Origin: an uncultured Eubacteriales bacterium
GTDB lineage: Bacteria; Bacillota; Clostridia; Oscillospirales; Acutalibacteraceae
Reading direction: 5' to 3'
NCBI GenBank assembly: GCA_934667845.1
Contig: CAKUMQ010000019.1
Span: 1-41,127, forward strand
DNA length: 41,127 bases
The notes under the pieces: model-generated
What the model was told of the DNA's origin: nothing
What the model saw: only the letters and a program-made list of their open reading frames with translations
Databases searched by the model: none
Program-made: the position numbers and the translations under genes
Part shown: positions 14,502 through 23,095 of the stretch, in pieces
Numbering within the stretch: position 1 is the first letter of the stretch
Layout of the letters: each line of letters starts with the position of its first letter

Positions 14502-16046
14502 ATGTATTTCCGCTCTCCCTGTCTCTCCCTGACCGATCTGCTCGGCAAGGCGTATACGCAGCATGTCGTCGCCGCCAACGCGGCGCTTGGCCGCATGAGC
14601 GAGCAGGAGGCCGAGGCGCTCGCCGCGCAGAAGGTGGACTTCTTCCCCGAAGAGGCGCAGGCGCAAAGCGACGCGCTGCTCGACAAGGTCGGGCAGACGA
14701 TCATTCCGCCGTTTGAGAACACGATGGCGGGCGCGCCGACCGAATCCTTCCGGAAAGCCGCCCATCCGCATCTCTCGCCGCTGACCGGCGCCGGGTGCTG
14801 CCGCATCGGCGAGGACGGCAGGCTCTATTTCATCGGCAAGAGCGAGCATTATCACGCCTCGCTCGGCCACACCTTCCCGGGCTACCGGCTCATTGACATC
14901 GCCCGTAAGCTCGGCATCCTCAACGCGACCCACAACAACACCCGCGGCTACATCACCCGCCTCGCCGAGACCCGCCTCGTGCAGTCTGCCAACGGCATCG
15001 ACTGGGACGACACCGCAGCGACCGAGGCGGTGCTGTCCTCGACCGCGCCCCACGTCTTAAACCGCGTCATCAACCTCGAGACCGGCAGCCTTGCCGTCGA
15101 GGCCGGCGTGAAAATGATGCTCGCCCGCTTCTACCGGCTGGACGCCACCTTCCCCGCGCCGAAGTATGAGGGCCGCGTGCCCGTGTTCTTCGTCATGGCG
15201 GACAACGAGGGCGGCAAGGCGGGCAACTACCACGGCACGACCGTGCTGACCCAGACGTTCCGCGGCCTGTGGCCCGAGCTGTGCGATGCCGCCGACCGCG
15301 CCGAGCTGTACAAGGTCGTGCCCGTTCGGATCAACGACCTCGCGGACTTCGAGGAGAAGATCGCCCGCTACAACACCGGCAAATACAAGACCGCAGGCTT
15401 TTTGCACGAGATCGTGATGATGAACTACGGCGCGATCCGTCTGACCGGTGAGTTCCTGCGCGGCGCCTATGAGGCGTGCCGCCGTACCGATACGCCGACG
15501 CTCGTCGACGAGATCCAGTCCTGCATGTGGTACCGCGGCATGTTCCTGTTCCGCCTCTACGGGCTGACGCCGGACTTTGCCATCGTCGGCAAGGGCTTCC
15601 CCGGCGGCGAATACCCCGCCAGCAAGGTCATCACGACCGCGGAGATGGACACGCTCAACCAGTTCGGCGCGCTCGTCACCAACGGTCAGGAGGAGTTGGC
15701 CTCGCTCGCCTATCTCATCACCATGACGTTTATGCAGGCCAACGGCGACAAGGTCGCGCAGTGCGGCGAGCTTTTACAGCAGCAGCTTGCGGAGATCCAC
15801 AGCCGCCATGCCGACGTGCTGTGCCGCGTCGAGGGCGACGGGCATCTTGTCGGCCTGCACTTCCACACCGTTGCCGATGCCGCCGCGTTTGCCGAAGCGC
15901 TCAACGCCCGCTGCATCGACTCCAGCGCGCAGCTGTACAAAGCCAACTGCCCGCCTGCCGTGCTGCTCAAGCCGCCGGTCATCTCCTCGGAAAAGACCGT
16001 CCGCTTTTTGACCGACACCATCGACGAACTGCTGAACAGGAGCTGA
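14502..16046 (+). CDS. Class III aminotransferase-like PLP enzyme
   Basis: A 514-residue fold-type I PLP protein resembling class III (omega) aminotransferases and glutamate-1-semialdehyde aminomutase. The cofactor aspartate lies in VDEIQ (D336) and the Schiff-base lysine in VGKGFPGGEYPASK (K364), with the expected spacing. It is longer than the usual 420-460 residues because of an N-terminal extension of about 90 residues. The segment ETGSLAVEAGVKM stands where class III enzymes have their N-x-G-x-E-A-x-E phosphate-binding region. AGGAGG precedes the ATG at 14502. A sugar aminotransferase or a mutase are both possible; the acceptor cannot be read. Operon A, 4 nt before the kinase. Confidence 0.82.
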   Translation: MYFRSPCLSLTDLLGKAYTQHVVAANAALGRMSEQEAEALAAQKVDFFPEEAQAQSDALLDKVGQTIIPPFENTMAGAPTESFRKAAHPHLSPLTGAGCCRIGEDGRLYFIGKSEHYHASLGHTFPGYRLIDIARKLGILNATHNNTRGYITRLAETRLVQSANGIDWDDTAATEAVLSSTAPHVLNRVINLETGSLAVEAGVKMMLARFYRLDATFPAPKYEGRVPVFFVMADNEGGKAGNYHGTTVLTQTFRGLWPELCDAADRAELYKVVPVRINDLADFEEKIARYNTGKYKTAGFLHEIVMMNYGAIRLTGEFLRGAYEACRRTDTPTLVDEIQSCMWYRGMFLFRLYGLTPDFAIVGKGFPGGEYPASKVITTAEMDTLNQFGALVTNGQEELASLAYLITMTFMQANGDKVAQCGELLQQQLAEIHSRHADVLCRVEGDGHLVGLHFHTVADAAAFAEALNARCIDSSAQLYKANCPPAVLLKPPVISSEKTVRFLTDTIDELLNRS

Positions 16047-16050
16047 GGCT

Positions 16051-17511
16051 ATGCTGTACATCGGACTGGACGTCGGCACGACCGCCGCAAAAGCGGTCGT
16101 CGTCGACGAGACCGGCGCCATCCGCGGTAAGGGCTACCGCGAATATGAGCTGAGCTTCCCCCGCGAGGGGCAGGTCGAGCAAAACGCCGAGGACTGGTGG
16201 GCGGCTTCGGTCGCCGCCGTCCGCGAGGCGACTGCCGCGCTGCCCGACCGGGCAATGATCCGCGGCATCGGTCTGTCCACCCAGGGCGCGACCATGCTGG
16301 CGGCGGACGAAAACGGCAACCCGCTCGCGCCCTGTCTCACCTGGATGGACCGGCGCGCCGTCGATGAGGCGCAGGCACTTGCCGACGCCGTCGGCGCGGA
16401 GACGGTCTATAAAAAGAGCGGCTGGCGCGTAAGCCCCTCCTGCGATGCCGCCAAGATCCTCTGGATCCGCCGCCATCAGCCGGAGCTGTTCGCCAAGACC
16501 GCCCGTTTTCTCTCCACGCTGGAATTTATGAATCAGCGGCTGTGCGGTCGCGCGGTCATCGACCCGACCAACGCCGCCATCCGCCAGATGCTGGATATCA
16601 CGACCGGGCAGTGGGATCCCGAGATTCTCGCCGTTTTGGGCATCACGCCCGAAAAGCTGCCGGAGGTGCTGCCGGTCGGCGCGCCGGTCGGCACGCTCAC
16701 CGCCGCAGCCGCCGAGGCGCTCGGGCTGTCCCGCGATGTCACGGTGTATAACGGTGCGCACGACCAGTACTGCGCCGCTCTCGGCGCGGGCGCGGTCAAC
16801 GAGGGGGATATGCTGCTCGCCACCGGCACGACCTGGGTCGTGCTCGGCGTGACGGCGCAGCCGCTGTTCACCCCGTCGCATATCGCACCCGGCATCCACC
16901 CCGCCGCGGGGCTATACGGCGCCATGGCGTCGCTCGTCAGCGCCGGCTCGTCACTGAAGTGGTTCAGGCGGCTCGTCGACGGCGATTTTGCCGACCTCGA
17001 CCGCGGCGCCGCCGAACGGGCGCAGTCTGCCGCCGACCTGCTCTGCTATCCCTACCTCTGCGGCGCGGGCTTCCCCCACGGGCAGCCGAATGTGCGCGGC
17101 AGCTTTGTCGGGCTTGACCTGCACCACGACAAATACGACCTCGCGCGCGCGCTCATGGAGGGCGTCGCGTTCGAGACGGCGCTGACGCTCGAGGAATTTT
17201 CCGCCCGCGGCATGGGCGTGTCCCGCCTGATGATGACCGGCGGCGCGTCAAAGAGCCGCCTGTGGAGCGAGCTGGTCGGCTACATCACCGGCTGCGAGAT
17301 CTACCGGATGCAGGAGCCGGATACCGGCTGCGTCGGCGCGGCGATGATCGCCGCCGTCGGGCTTCACGATTTCGCCGACTATTCCGCGGCGGCAAAGGCG
17401 CTCGTTCATGCCGAGCCGCTCCCGCTGCCGGACGCCGCGCTGCGCGAATTCTACAAAGAAAAGGCGGCGCGCTATCGGGCCGGTCTGACCCGGGCGCACG
17501 CCGCCCCGTAA
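16051..17511 (+). CDS. FGGY-family carbohydrate kinase
   Basis: A 486-residue kinase of the FGGY family (xylulokinase, gluconokinase, fuculokinase, glycerol kinase group), closest in look to XylB-type enzymes. Visible parts: the N-terminal phosphate-binding GLDVGTTAAK (5-14), the sugar-binding region STQG and TWMDRRA (77-103), the catalytic base in GAHDQ (D238), the ATP loop ATGTTWV, and GGASKSRLW in the C-terminal ATPase domain. The start codon is 4 nt after the previous stop, so translation is coupled. The product should be a phosphorylated ketose or sugar acid ready for cleavage, but no aldolase is present in the cluster. It converges on the DeoR gene with a 13-nt gap and no terminator between. 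Confidence 0.9.
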   Translation: MLYIGLDVGTTAAKAVVVDETGAIRGKGYREYELSFPREGQVEQNAEDWWAASVAAVREATAALPDRAMIRGIGLSTQGATMLAADENGNPLAPCLTWMDRRAVDEAQALADAVGAETVYKKSGWRVSPSCDAAKILWIRRHQPELFAKTARFLSTLEFMNQRLCGRAVIDPTNAAIRQMLDITTGQWDPEILAVLGITPEKLPEVLPVGAPVGTLTAAAAEALGLSRDVTVYNGAHDQYCAALGAGAVNEGDMLLATGTTWVVLGVTAQPLFTPSHIAPGIHPAAGLYGAMASLVSAGSSLKWFRRLVDGDFADLDRGAAERAQSAADLLCYPYLCGAGFPHGQPNVRGSFVGLDLHHDKYDLARALMEGVAFETALTLEEFSARGMGVSRLMMTGGASKSRLWSELVGYITGCEIYRMQEPDTGCVGAAMIAAVGLHDFADYSAAAKALVHAEPLPLPDAALREFYKEKAARYRAGLTRAHAAP

Positions 17512-17524
17512 ATATGGCTTCGGT

Positions 17525-18313
17525 TTACTCCGCGGCGCACAGCACCACGCGCGTCCCCCACTCGGTCAGCCGCTGCATCAGCGCCTCCGGCGGTTCACGA
17601 TCGGTCAGCACCGTGTCGATCCGCCGGTCGCGCGAATAGCTGACGACCGACGCCGCCATGAACTTGCTGCTGTCCATCACGACGATGCCGCGGTCGGCGT
17701 TGCCAAGCGCCAGCTCGTTGAGCCGCGCCGTGTGGAAATCCGTCGCCGTGAAGCCGTAGCGGTAGTGGAAGCCGTCCGCCCCGAGAAAGCACTTGGTGAA
17801 ATGCAGCCCGCCGACCGTCTCCTCGGCAAGATAGCCGCAGAAGTCGCGGCGGTTGCGGCGGTATTCGCCGCCGATCAGGTTCACCTTCATGTGGGGGGAG
17901 AGCAGATCGAGGTTCGCAAGCGAGTTTGTAAACACCGACAGCCCCGCAAGCTCCCCCGCCGCCAGCCGTTCGGCCAGCGCCGTGCACAGGCACGCCATCG
18001 TCGTGCCGGAGTCGAGATACAGCACGTCGCCCGATTCGATCATCGCGGCGGCGGCGCGCCCGATCTCCCGCTTCTGCACGGCGTACTGCCCCTCTACCTG
18101 CTCATACAGGTAGTCCGCCTTCGGCGAGTCCTGCAAAAGCTGGATGCCGCCGTAGCGCCGCACGGCTGCCCCGCTGCTCTCGAGCCGGATAAACAGCCGC
18201 CGCGCCGTGGATTCCGACACCCCCAGAAGCGTTCGCGCCTCGGCAAGCGTCAGCGTATGCCGGCGTCCCAGCTGCTCCAAAAGCTGCTGCTCCCGCCGCT
18301 CGGTCTTTTTCAT
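17525..18313 (-). CDS. DeoR/GlpR-family transcriptional repressor
   Basis: A 262-residue sugar-metabolism regulator. An N-terminal helix-turn-helix (about residues 11-50, LTLAEARTLLGVSESTARRL) is followed by the phosphosugar-sensing domain with GDVLYLDSGTTMACL (about 95-110), VFTNSLANLDLL and IGGEYRRN, all hallmarks of the DeoR sensor fold. The start is the ATG at 18313, 9 nt after AAAGGGG; an upstream TTG at 18340 lacks a ribosome binding site. It lies between operon A (convergent) and operon B (divergent) and has its own strong promoter, so it most likely controls both operons and responds to a phosphorylated intermediate such as the kinase product (inference). Confidence 0.9.
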   Translation of the reverse strand: MKKTERREQQLLEQLGRRHTLTLAEARTLLGVSESTARRLFIRLESSGAAVRRYGGIQLLQDSPKADYLYEQVEGQYAVQKREIGRAAAAMIESGDVLYLDSGTTMACLCTALAERLAAGELAGLSVFTNSLANLDLLSPHMKVNLIGGEYRRNRRDFCGYLAEETVGGLHFTKCFLGADGFHYRYGFTATDFHTARLNELALGNADRGIVVMDSSKFMAASVVSYSRDRRIDTVLTDREPPEALMQRLTEWGTRVVLCAAE

Positions 18314-18348
18314 CCGGTCATTCCCCTTTCGGTCACCCAATTTGCACC

Positions 18349-18377
18349 AGTATACTCTATTCCTTTCAAAATGTCAA
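18349..18377 (-). promoter_or_regulatory. Promoter of the DeoR-type regulator
   Basis: Minus-strand TTGACA (18372-18377), 17 nt, TATACT (18349-18354). The -10 box is part of the palindrome AGTATACT (18349-18356). The 5' UTR is about 29 nt. T-rich direct repeats (TTCGTTCGTTT, about 18411-18421) upstream resemble the T-rich sites some DeoR proteins bind. Confidence 0.8.
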
Positions 18378-18487
18378 TTATTCTGTCGATTTTTCTTTGA
18401 TTTGACCGATTCGTTCGTTTCTTTTGCCGGATTTGAATGACACTTCACAAAATTCTGAATGAATCCCAAGTTTTTTTGCAAAACGTC

Positions 18488-18516
18488 TTGCATTGCCCGC
18501 GCGGCTATGCTATACT
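18488..18516 (+). promoter_or_regulatory. Promoter of catabolic operon B
   Basis: TTGCAT (18488-18493), 17 nt, TATACT (18511-18516) with TGC in front (extended -10). It drives the amidohydrolase gene from a 5' UTR of about 75 nt. Confidence 0.75.
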
Positions 18517-18524
18517 ACGCGCGG
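18497..18524. promoter_or_regulatory. Inverted repeat over the -10 box of operon B (candidate operator)
   Basis: Perfect 7-bp arms CCGCGCG (18497-18503) and CGCGCGG (18518-18524) are centred 21 bp apart, two helical turns, and frame the -10 box. This is the geometry expected for a dimeric repressor. The divergent DeoR-type regulator is the obvious candidate ligand, but a link is not shown by sequence. Confidence 0.5.
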
Positions 18525-18595
18525 AATCAAACCCCGACCGGCAGACGCTGTACGCGCCCGCCGGTCCCACCGCATGAAGCAAGGAGGAATCCGTC

Positions 18596-19621
18596 ATGTT
18601 TGGAATGAAAGCCACCCCCTATGATCTCCGCGTCTATGAGGAGCAGCTCGCCGATTTTCTGCCCGACCGCATGATCGACGTGCACGTTCACCTCTGGACT
18701 CCGGAAGCACGCAAAAACTATCACCGTTCGGAGAATCTCGTCACCTGGCCGGAGCGCGTCGGTCCCGACTGCACGATCGAGGATCTGCTCGAATCCTACC
18801 GGGTCATGTTCCCCGGCAAGAGCATGCGTCCCGTGCTGATGACCACCCCGACCTGCTTTCTCGATATCGGCAACCCGTATGCGCTTGCCTGCGCCAAAAA
18901 AGAGGGGCTGCCGGTCATGTACTGCACAAAGCCCACCACCTCGGAGGAAGAGATCCGTCAGGCGTTTAAGGACGGCTTCTGCGGCATCAAGCCGTATCTA
19001 AACCATGCTCCCGCCTATATCCCCGCCGACGAGATCCGCATCTACGACTTCCTGACGCCCGCTCAGCTGGAGCTGATGAACGAGCTGCACGGCGTCGTGA
19101 TGCTGCATATCGCCCGTCCCGGTCGCCTGGCGGATCCGGTCAATATCGCCCAGATGATGGAGATCGACGAGAAATACCCGAATGCGAAGGTCATCATCGC
19201 CCATATCGGCCGCGCCTATACCCCCGAGGCGCTCGGCAATGCGTTTGACACACTGCGCCACACGAAGAACCTCTTCTTTGACTTCACCGCGACCACCTAT
19301 ACCCCCGCAATAGCCGCCTGCCTCGAGGCGGTCGGACCGAAACGCCTGATGTTCGGCTCGGATATGCCCATCACGAAGATGCGGATGTACCGTATCACCG
19401 AAAACGGCACCTATATCAACGTCATCCCGCGCGGACTCTACGGCGACGTGTCGAACGATCCGCATATGCGCGAGAGCGACGACGGCGAGCATATCACCAC
19501 CTTCATGTATGAGGAGCTGCTCGCGTTCAAGCGCGCCGCCGAAACGCTGCACCTGACCCGTGACGACGTTGCGGACGTCATGGGCAGAAACGCCGCCCAC
19601 CTGTTCGGCATGGCGGAATAA
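18596..19621 (+). CDS. Amidohydrolase-2 family metal-dependent hydrolase/decarboxylase
   Basis: A 341-residue TIM-barrel protein of the amidohydrolase superfamily (PF04909 type, which includes ACMSD-like decarboxylases and lactonases). Metal and catalytic residues are in place: DVHVH (D28, H30, H32), LHIAR (H171), IIAHIG (H203) and FGSDMP (D256). AGGAGG precedes the ATG at 18596. It opens operon B, divergent from the DeoR gene. In a sugar pathway the likely jobs are lactone hydrolysis, deamidation or decarboxylation; sequence alone does not decide. The 66-nt gap to the next gene is AT-rich and could hold a weak internal promoter. Confidence 0.85.
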   Translation: MFGMKATPYDLRVYEEQLADFLPDRMIDVHVHLWTPEARKNYHRSENLVTWPERVGPDCTIEDLLESYRVMFPGKSMRPVLMTTPTCFLDIGNPYALACAKKEGLPVMYCTKPTTSEEEIRQAFKDGFCGIKPYLNHAPAYIPADEIRIYDFLTPAQLELMNELHGVVMLHIARPGRLADPVNIAQMMEIDEKYPNAKVIIAHIGRAYTPEALGNAFDTLRHTKNLFFDFTATTYTPAIAACLEAVGPKRLMFGSDMPITKMRMYRITENGTYINVIPRGLYGDVSNDPHMRESDDGEHITTFMYEELLAFKRAAETLHLTRDDVADVMGRNAAHLFGMAE

Positions 19622-19687
19622 CGTCACCTTTGGCCGGTCGGTCATTATATCCTATAAATATTACATAACAGGAAAGAGGTCAATGTC

Positions 19688-20947
19688 ATGAATACTACCG
19701 AAGTGCGTATCGGCGTTATGGGTACCCTGCGCGGCGCTTCCTATGTGGAGATCTTCACGAAGCTCGAGGGCGCGCGCGTCACTGCCGTCTGCGAGAACAA
19801 TCCGAAGTCGCTCGAGAAGATCCAGAAGTACATCGACGAAGAGCACATCCAGGTGTTCACCGATTATGACGAGTTCATCGCCAGCGGTCTGTTCGACGGC
19901 GTGCTGCTCGCGAACTACTTCTTTGAGCATGTCCCCTTCGCCATCAAGGCGATGGAGCACGGCGTGCATGTGCTGAGCGAGTGCACCCCCGCGCTGACGC
20001 TGGCGGAGTGCGTTGAGCTTTGCCGCGCGGTGGAGCGCACCGGCTGCAAATACATGCTCGCGGAGAACTATCCCTTCTTTGCCTGCAACCTCGAGATGAA
20101 GCGCCTCTACGACAGCGGCAAGCTCGGCCGTGCGCTGTACTGCGAGGGCGAATACAACCACCCCGTCTCCGCCCATGACAAGAACATGCTCTCCCCCGGC
20201 CGTCTGCACTGGCGCAACTGGCTGCCCCGCACCTATTACATCACCCATGCGCTCGCGCCGCTGATGCACATCACGGGCGATATCCCGAAATCGGTCAACG
20301 CCAAGTGCGTGTTCGCGCCGGACAGCCTGCGCGGCACCGCCTGCCGTGTCGGCGACCTCGCCGCCATCATGCTGTGCGAGATGCGTGACGGCTCGCTCGC
20401 CCGCATCACCGGCTGCTCCGCCTGGGGCGGTCACGGCAACTGGTACCGCATCTGCGGCGAAAAGGGCAACGTGGAGAACGTCCGCGGCTCGCTCGAGCAG
20501 ATCCGCGTCCAGTATAACGGCTGGCAGATCCCCGAGGGCGAGGAAGAGGTCAACATCCGCGACGCGAAGTGGTTTGACGACGAAAAGCTCAACGCCATCG
20601 CGAGCGAAGCCACCCACGGCGGCGGCGATTTCTGGGTCGCCTACTTCTTCCGCAAATACCTGCTCGGCGAATATGAGCCGTTCTTCAACGTCTATCGCGC
20701 CGTGACCATGTCCGCGGTCGCCGTCCTCGCTCTGCGCAGCTCTCAAAACGGCGGCAAGGAGTATCAGATCCCGGATTTCACCAAGGAAGAGGACCGTCTG
20801 CTCTGCGAGCATGACACCGATTCCCCCTTCCCCGACGAAAACGGCCATGCCACCATGGCGTGCTGCAGCCATCCCGACTACATGCCGACCGAAGAGGACT
20901 TCGCCCAGGCGGAGAAGGAATGGAAAGAGGCCGGTCTCATCGACTGA
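19688..20947 (+). CDS. Gfo/Idh/MocA-family protein (second copy, atypical active site)
   Basis: A 419-residue protein with the two-domain Gfo/Idh/MocA architecture. The nucleotide loop is altered to GVMGTLRGASY (near residues 9-19). The usual catalytic E-K-P is replaced by SECTPA, so the lysine that shuttles a proton in classical family dehydrogenases is absent. It keeps AENYPFF and the later THALAPLMH segment with a histidine. This pattern resembles family branches that use NAD in non-classical ways (for example GH109-like hydrolases have E-x-P-A-type motifs), so oxidation is not assured. Second gene of operon B with a good ribosome binding site (GGAAAGAGG). Substrate unknown. Confidence 0.82.
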   Translation: MNTTEVRIGVMGTLRGASYVEIFTKLEGARVTAVCENNPKSLEKIQKYIDEEHIQVFTDYDEFIASGLFDGVLLANYFFEHVPFAIKAMEHGVHVLSECTPALTLAECVELCRAVERTGCKYMLAENYPFFACNLEMKRLYDSGKLGRALYCEGEYNHPVSAHDKNMLSPGRLHWRNWLPRTYYITHALAPLMHITGDIPKSVNAKCVFAPDSLRGTACRVGDLAAIMLCEMRDGSLARITGCSAWGGHGNWYRICGEKGNVENVRGSLEQIRVQYNGWQIPEGEEEVNIRDAKWFDDEKLNAIASEATHGGGDFWVAYFFRKYLLGEYEPFFNVYRAVTMSAVAVLALRSSQNGGKEYQIPDFTKEEDRLLCEHDTDSPFPDENGHATMACCSHPDYMPTEEDFAQAEKEWKEAGLID

Positions 20948-20964
20948 ACGGAGGGAAAACGGAC

Positions 20965-21600
20965 ATGAAGACCGTGCTTCTCATCGGCGATTCCATCCGG
21001 GAGTTCTATCAGGATCGCGTGCGCGAGCTGCTTGACGGCGAGGCACGCATCCTGACCCCCTCGGAAAACGCCCGCTACACCAAGTATACGCTTTGGGGCA
21101 TGTGGGCGTGGACAGAGGAATGGGGTCACCCACAGGTCGATCTCATCCACTGGAACAACGGCATCTGGGATCTCCACCGCGCCACCGCCGACGGACTGGC
21201 GTTTACCCCGCTTGAGGAGTATGTGCGGGAAAACGAGCGGCTGTATACCCAGATGCGCTCCTACACCGACCGGCTGATCTGGGCGACCACGATCCCCGGC
21301 GGTCCCGCGCTCGACAACAACTTCGCCCACGCGCCGCTCGTCCGCGGCGAAATGCCGCCGCGGATCAAGCGCACGCTGACACTGCCGCAGGCGATGTGGA
21401 ACGAAGAGGTCTGCCGCTATAACGACGCGGCACGCCGGATGTACGAGAGCCATGGCGTCGTGATCGACGATCTCTACGCCGCGCTCAGCCCCGATCCCGC
21501 CGCTTTCATCAGCGAAGACGGCATCCACCCCTCGCCCGCCGGTGTCGAACGGCTGGCACAGCAGGTCGCCGCGGTCATCCGCGAAAACCTCGCCGACTGA
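20965..21600 (+). CDS. SGNH/GDSL-family hydrolase
   Basis: A 211-residue cytoplasmic esterase/acylhydrolase of the SGNH fold. Block I is IGDSIREFY with nucleophile S10, the block III asparagine lies in HWNNGIWDL (N64/N65), and the catalytic Asp-His pair is in EDGIHPSPAG (D185, H188). There is no signal peptide. The ATG at 20965 sits 17 nt after the preceding stop, with GGAGGG as ribosome binding site. In this operon it could remove an acetyl or other acyl group from the sugar substrate (inference). Confidence 0.85.
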   Translation: MKTVLLIGDSIREFYQDRVRELLDGEARILTPSENARYTKYTLWGMWAWTEEWGHPQVDLIHWNNGIWDLHRATADGLAFTPLEEYVRENERLYTQMRSYTDRLIWATTIPGGPALDNNFAHAPLVRGEMPPRIKRTLTLPQAMWNEEVCRYNDAARRMYESHGVVIDDLYAALSPDPAAFISEDGIHPSPAGVERLAQQVAAVIRENLAD

Positions 21601-21624
21601 AACCTGTTAAGGAGGACAAATCCC

Positions 21625-23004
21625 ATGAAGATCGGTTTCCTTCCCCTGTATATCGCGCTGTATGACGAGAGCGGCTCTAAATCCCGCGATCGTCTGGAGC
21701 CGTTTTACGAGACGCTCGCCTGCGCGTTCGAGCAAAAGGGCATCGAGGTCGTGCGCAGCCCGTTCTGCCGTCTCGCCCCCGAATTTGCCGCCGCCGTCTC
21801 CGCCTTTGAAAAGGCGGGCGCCGACGCCATCGTGACCTGGCACGCCGCCTATTCGCCGTCGCTCGAGTCCATCGACGCCATTGCGGGCACTTCGCTGCCC
21901 GTGATCGTGCTCGACACGACCGAGACCTACGATTTCAGCCCCGCGCAGGATCCGGGCGAGATCAGCTATTGCCACGGCATCCACGGCGTGATGGACTTCT
22001 GCAATATGTTGAAGCGCAGAAACAAGCCCTATGCCATTGCGGCGGGTCACTATCCGACGTCTGACGTCATCGACGACGCCGTTGAATACCTCAAAGCCGC
22101 CATCTCCGCGCGCGCCCTCTCCGGCTCCCGCGTCGGACGCATCGGCCGCTCTTTCCCCGGCATGGGCGATTTCCTGATCTCCGACCGCGACCTGCTGACC
22201 CGCTTCGGCGTGGAGGCGGTCACGGCTGACGGTAACGAGCTGCGCGAGCTGCGCGAGAGCATTACCGACGCCGAGATCGACGAGGAGATCGCGCGCGACA
22301 ACGAAAACACCGTCCGGCTCAACGACTTTTCCGAGGAGAGTCACCGCCGCACCGTGCGCAACGGGCTTGCCGTCCGCCGCTGGATCAACAACTACGGGCT
22401 TGAGGCGTTCACCGTCAGCTTCCTGGACATCACGCCCGCCTGCGGTCTGGAGATCATGCCGTTTATGGAGGCGTGCAAGGCGCTGGCACGCGGCACCGGC
22501 TATGCGGGCGAGGGCGATGTGCTGACCGCCGCCCTGACCGGCGCGCTGCTGCACGGCTTCAAAGCCGCCACCTTTGTCGAGATCTTCTGCCCCGACTGGA
22601 AAAACGGCACGTTGTTTTTGAGCCACATGGGCGAGGTCAACTATGCGCTGACCGACAGCCCGATCGAGCTGAAGGAGATCAACTTCAACTACGGCAACGC
22701 CCAAAAGCCGGTCGTCGGCTACGCCCGCTACCGCAAAGGTAACGCCGTGTTTATGAACCTGTTCGACTCCCCCGAGGGCTACAAGCTGCTCGTCGCCCCG
22801 GTGACGATGGAGGAGCCGGAGGGCGAGGATGCGTTTGTCGGCAATATGCGCGGCTGGATGCGCCCGAACATGCCGACCGCCGATTTCCTGCGCCGCATCA
22901 GCGAGGAGGGCGTCACCCACCACAGTGCGCTCGTCTATGACACCACGCCCGAAGCGGTCGCCTATTTCGGCCGCCTGCTGGGTCTGCCTGTCATTCGCCT
23001 GTAA
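21625..23004 (+). CDS. L-arabinose/L-fucose isomerase-like protein
   Basis: A 459-residue member of the FucI/AraA-like fold. The four metal ligands of arabinose isomerase appear to be conserved with near-identical spacing: E296 in YAGEGD, E319 in FVEIF, H334 in SHMGE and H433 in THHS. In E. coli AraA these are E306, E333, H350 and H450. The rest is divergent, so the sugar is unlikely to be simply arabinose or fucose. Aldose-ketose isomerisation before phosphorylation by the FGGY kinase is the natural role. AAGGAGG precedes the ATG. Fourth gene of operon B, 24 nt after the SGNH gene. Confidence 0.82.
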   Translation: MKIGFLPLYIALYDESGSKSRDRLEPFYETLACAFEQKGIEVVRSPFCRLAPEFAAAVSAFEKAGADAIVTWHAAYSPSLESIDAIAGTSLPVIVLDTTETYDFSPAQDPGEISYCHGIHGVMDFCNMLKRRNKPYAIAAGHYPTSDVIDDAVEYLKAAISARALSGSRVGRIGRSFPGMGDFLISDRDLLTRFGVEAVTADGNELRELRESITDAEIDEEIARDNENTVRLNDFSEESHRRTVRNGLAVRRWINNYGLEAFTVSFLDITPACGLEIMPFMEACKALARGTGYAGEGDVLTAALTGALLHGFKAATFVEIFCPDWKNGTLFLSHMGEVNYALTDSPIELKEINFNYGNAQKPVVGYARYRKGNAVFMNLFDSPEGYKLLVAPVTMEEPEGEDAFVGNMRGWMRPNMPTADFLRRISEEGVTHHSALVYDTTPEAVAYFGRLLGLPVIRL

Positions 23005-23010
23005 GCTGCC

Positions 23011-23045
23011 ATCCCCTCCCGCGGAATTCTTTCCCGGGAGGGGAT
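23011..23045 (+). promoter_or_regulatory. Hairpin between isomerase-like and permease genes
   Basis: A perfect 11-bp stem (23011-23021 with 23035-23045) and 13-nt loop without a following T-run. It may tune read-through or protect the upstream mRNA end rather than terminate. Confidence 0.5.
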
Positions 23046-23095
23046 TACTGCCGATAAGAACCGTATCGGAGCAAGAAAAAGAGAGGGTTTTGCCC

